Source: an uncultured Flavonifractor sp. (GTDB taxonomy: Bacteria > Bacillota > Clostridia > Oscillospirales > Oscillospiraceae). From it: a stretch of DNA of 61,098 nucleotides. Shown piece by piece: positions 59,773 to 61,098 of the stretch; the first letter of the stretch is position 1; each line of letters opens with the position of its first letter. The notes below the pieces were generated by a model. It was not told the origin of the DNA, did not search any database, and worked only from the letters and a program-made list of their open reading frames with translations. The DNA lies in contig CALWXZ010000004.1 in the NCBI GenBank assembly GCA_944385625.1, positions 1 to 61,098 on the forward strand. The letters are read 5' to 3'. The position numbers were made by a program, and so were the translations under genes.

Positions 59773-60051
59773 GTGGATCAGTTGGCCGTAAGACATAGGC
59801 TTAATGTCGCAATCAAAAGACAGTTAACAAAATACTCTATGAAGCGGATTACGCTTGCTCGGCTTACTGGTGCGGATGGCCGTGCTGTTTCTGAATGGAT
59901 TTCAGGGGATTCTACTCCGAGCTATGCAGCTTTTCAACGGCTGAAAGAGGTCTTTCGGCTTACAGACACGCAGTTTACCGGGATAAGTTTTAAAAACGAA
60001 CAGGAGTACAGTCAATTTTTTTGCATCGGCAAAGAGGAGAGCTGCGAATGA
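59773..60051 (+). CDS. Small XRE-like DNA-binding protein
   Basis: 92 residues from the GTG at 59773 (AGGGAGG eight bases upstream; a GTG at 59764 would overlap that site). KRITLARLTGADGRAVSEWISGDSTPSYAAFQRLKEVF is an HTH. Third gene of the early operon; its TGA overlaps the next ATG. Confidence 0.72.
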   Translation: MDQLAVRHRLNVAIKRQLTKYSMKRITLARLTGADGRAVSEWISGDSTPSYAAFQRLKEVFRLTDTQFTGISFKNEQEYSQFFCIGKEESCE

Positions 60052-60233
60052 GCCGCCGTCCGCCCAACGCCACCGCCTGGTGTGCGCTGCATGAAAAGTA
60101 CATGAACGACCGGTACATACACAAGCGCCGGTGCGTGTTCCGGGGCCGGCAAGGTCCGTGCAAGCACCTGCGCTGGCTGTTCATCACAGGAACAGAGGAA
60201 GGGAGGCGTGATTTATGCCGAGAGTCACCTTGA
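60048..60233 (+). CDS. Small basic Cys-containing protein of the integrated element
   Basis: 61 residues from the ATG at 60048, which overlaps the preceding stop (ATGA) and has AGAGGAGAG upstream. MSRRPPNATAWCALHEKYMNDRYIHKRRC...PCKHLRWLF contains Cys/His residues spaced like a small zinc knuckle. Function unknown. Confidence 0.6.
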   Translation: MSRRPPNATAWCALHEKYMNDRYIHKRRCVFRGRQGPCKHLRWLFITGTEEGRRDLCRESP

Positions 60234-60451
60234 CCCCTGCCCAGCGTGAGGCGGCCAAGCGGGCCGATCAGGCCCGGGACATGGCCGACCGGCTGGCGGT
60301 ATACAAGAACCGCCACAGCCTGAGCAACAAGGCCATAGCCGCTGACCTTGGAATCCGCCTGGAGACTGTGGCCCGCCTCCTTTCCGCCGACAGCACTGTG
60401 CGTATGCCGCTGGCAACCGTCTGGCGGCTGGAAGAAATGATAAGGAGTTGA
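60215..60451 (+). CDS. Small HTH protein of the integrated element
   Basis: 78 residues; the ATG at 60215 overlaps the end of the previous gene and has GGGAGG upstream. YKNRHSLSNKAIAADLGIRLETVARLLSADSTVRMPLATVWRLEEMI is HTH-like, close to phage ArpU/Cro-type regulators. Confidence 0.7.
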   Translation: MPRVTLTPAQREAAKRADQARDMADRLAVYKNRHSLSNKAIAADLGIRLETVARLLSADSTVRMPLATVWRLEEMIRS

Positions 60452-60455
60452 GATC

Positions 60456-60563
60456 ATGGCCAGAGAAGAGCGGCGTTACTGGCACACTCAGTACATCAAA
60501 CTGGCGGCCATCATTGTTTCCGCCGTGGCTGCTGCGGTGGTGATCCGGTCATGGACCGTTTGA
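60456..60563 (+). CDS. Micro-ORF with one transmembrane segment (35 residues)
   Basis: MAREERRYWHTQYIKLAAI then a hydrophobic stretch AIIVSAVAAAVVI and a short tail RSWTV. AAGGAG precedes the ATG at a good distance. The charged head and single membrane segment look like small phage membrane peptides. Its end overlaps the next micro-ORF by 13 bases. Confidence 0.55.
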   Translation: MAREERRYWHTQYIKLAAIIVSAVAAAVVIRSWTV

Positions 60564-60634
60564 AATTGACGGCGGCTCTGTTTTGGGGCCTGGTCCTGGC
60601 CCTGGTGGCTGCTGTAGAAGGGGGATTTTTATGA
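60551..60634 (+). CDS. Micro-ORF with one transmembrane segment (27 residues)
   Basis: MDRLKLTAALFWGLVLALVAA plus EGGFL. It starts inside the preceding micro-ORF in another frame and its stop overlaps the next ATG (ATGA), suggesting a translationally coupled set. There is no strong ribosome site of its own, so this is a tentative call. Confidence 0.4.
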   Translation: MDRLKLTAALFWGLVLALVAAVEGGFL

Positions 60635-61098
60635 ATTACAAGGGAATGGACAAGGACATGAAGTGCCGAGGCTTTCAGTATGAAGTCGGCAAGGAGTACG
60701 AGACGGACAAGGCTGTAGCCTGTGAGTGCGGATTCCACGCCTGTGAATATCCGCTTGATGTGTTCAATTATTACCCGCCTGCTGGGAGCCGGTTTTTTGA
60801 GGTGGAGCAGAGCGGAGAACTGAGCAAGAACGACGATGATTCCAAGGTCGCATCCACCAAGATAAAAATTGGCGCAGAACTCAATATTGCAGGTCTTGTG
60901 AAGGCTGCTGTGGAGTACACAAAAGAACATTGCACGCAGGGAGAAGGAGAAAAGGCCACCGGAGACTGTGGCGCGGCATCTGCCACCGGAACAAGGGGCG
61001 CGGCATCTGCCACCGGAACAAGGGGCGCGGCATCTGCCACCGGATACCAGGGCGCGGCATCTGCCACCGGAGACTGGGGCGCGGCCTCTGCCACCGGA
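60631..61098 (+). CDS. Phage protein with nine-residue tandem repeats (3' end outside the window)
   Basis: At least 156 residues, continuing past the window end. The N-terminal domain (MNYKGMDKDMKCRGFQYEVGK...ACECGFHACEYPLDVFNYY) resembles the DUF7666-type head found in phages of gut Firmicutes, with a CxC...C cluster. From residue 109 it consists of ATGxxGAAS repeats, which could form a beta-helix. GAAGGGGGA precedes the ATG. Function unknown. Confidence 0.75.
   Translation, partial: MNYKGMDKDMKCRGFQYEVGKEYETDKAVACECGFHACEYPLDVFNYYPPAGSRFFEVEQSGELSKNDDDSKVASTKIKIGAELNIAGLVKAAVEYTKEHCTQGEGEKATGDCGAASATGTRGAASATGTRGAASATGYQGAASATGDWGAASATG
60955..61098 (+). repeat. 27-bp in-frame tandem repeats
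   Basis: Five full units and a third of a sixth, each GCCACCGGA + six variable bases + GGCGCGGCATCT, coding ATGxxGAAS. Variation is almost confined to the two x codons (GAC TGT, ACA AGG, TAC CAG, GAC TGG). The array runs off the window. It is coding and has no spacers, so it is not a CRISPR. Confidence 0.9.

Noticed and set aside
60771-61094. 107-residue minus-strand ORF with VADAAP repeats
   Set aside because: It is the complement of the ATGxxGAAS repeat gene and lacks a ribosome site.
60955-61098. CRISPR array
   Set aside because: The 27-bp units are contiguous, in frame and coding (ATGxxGAAS); there are no spacers.

Overview
The window looks like a GC-rich Clostridia chromosome, most likely an Oscillospiraceae relative of Flavonifractor, Intestinimonas or Lawsonibacter. 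This is inferred from gene content (plsX-acpP-rnc-smc-ftsY, dprA-topA-trmFO, dnaX-ybaB, a large Bacillus-type SRP RNA, thiolase/acyl-CoA dehydrogenase/CoA-transferase genes, SLH surface proteins) and from strong G/C bias at third codon positions. No rRNA operon or CRISPR array was seen.

Layout. 1-9.4 kb: the lipid/SRP/chromosome-segregation cluster on the minus strand (plsX, acpP, rnc, smc, ftsY). It is interrupted by a plus-strand SLH-M13 metallopeptidase and by a RAYT (REP-associated) transposase that carries two GTAG-hairpin REP elements inside its own reading frame and sits behind a duplicated smc tail. 9.5-17.9 kb: trmFO, a flavoprotein, topA, dprA, an rRNA methyltransferase and the ktrA/ktrB potassium pair; ktrB has a long leader with a terminator-like hairpin. 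18-23.5 kb: redox genes (flavodoxin/ferredoxin protein, quinone-type oxidoreductase behind twin operators, DUF1349 protein, flavodoxin) and asnB.

23.8-34.3 kb: a short-chain acyl-CoA cluster (ETF-beta-like protein, thiolase, acyl-CoA dehydrogenase, GntP permease, CoA-transferase, crotonase, MarR regulator), then a sodium:solute symporter beside a broken CoA-transferase beta gene and tRNA-Ala(GGC). The cluster lacks hydroxyacyl-CoA dehydrogenase and ETF-alpha, so those functions must be supplied elsewhere. 34.4-37.6 kb: a YoaK-like membrane protein, ybaB, dnaX and the SRP RNA. 37.8-39.4 kb: tRNA-Ala(CGC) and an AT-rich islet with one membrane methyltransferase, closed by a decayed copy of the tRNA 3' half.

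39.4-55.2 kb: surface and stress functions, namely a truncated lipoprotein, a 1050-residue transglutaminase/LRR/SLH protein, tag, an ECF sigma factor fused to a transmembrane segment and two RsiV/DUF3298-like extracellular repeats, a metal P1B-ATPase with a divergent TetR regulator, an acetyltransferase, two flavin/ferredoxin proteins, and a translationally coupled CapA / DUF3160 lipoprotein pair.

55.3-61.1 kb: the left end of an integrated phage-like element. It has a 24-base tRNA 3' end as att site, a tyrosine integrase, small cysteine-rich genes, a CI-type repressor with a linked membrane protein, an operator-controlled early promoter, several small HTH proteins, overlapping micro-ORFs, and a protein with 27-bp tandem repeats running off the window.

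The most unusual items are the membrane-tethered sigma-sensor fusion (43817-45754), the RAYT gene with its own REPs (137-649), and the repressor-linked cysteine-motif membrane protein of the prophage (57477-58529). All functions are read from sequence features only; no database search was possible.
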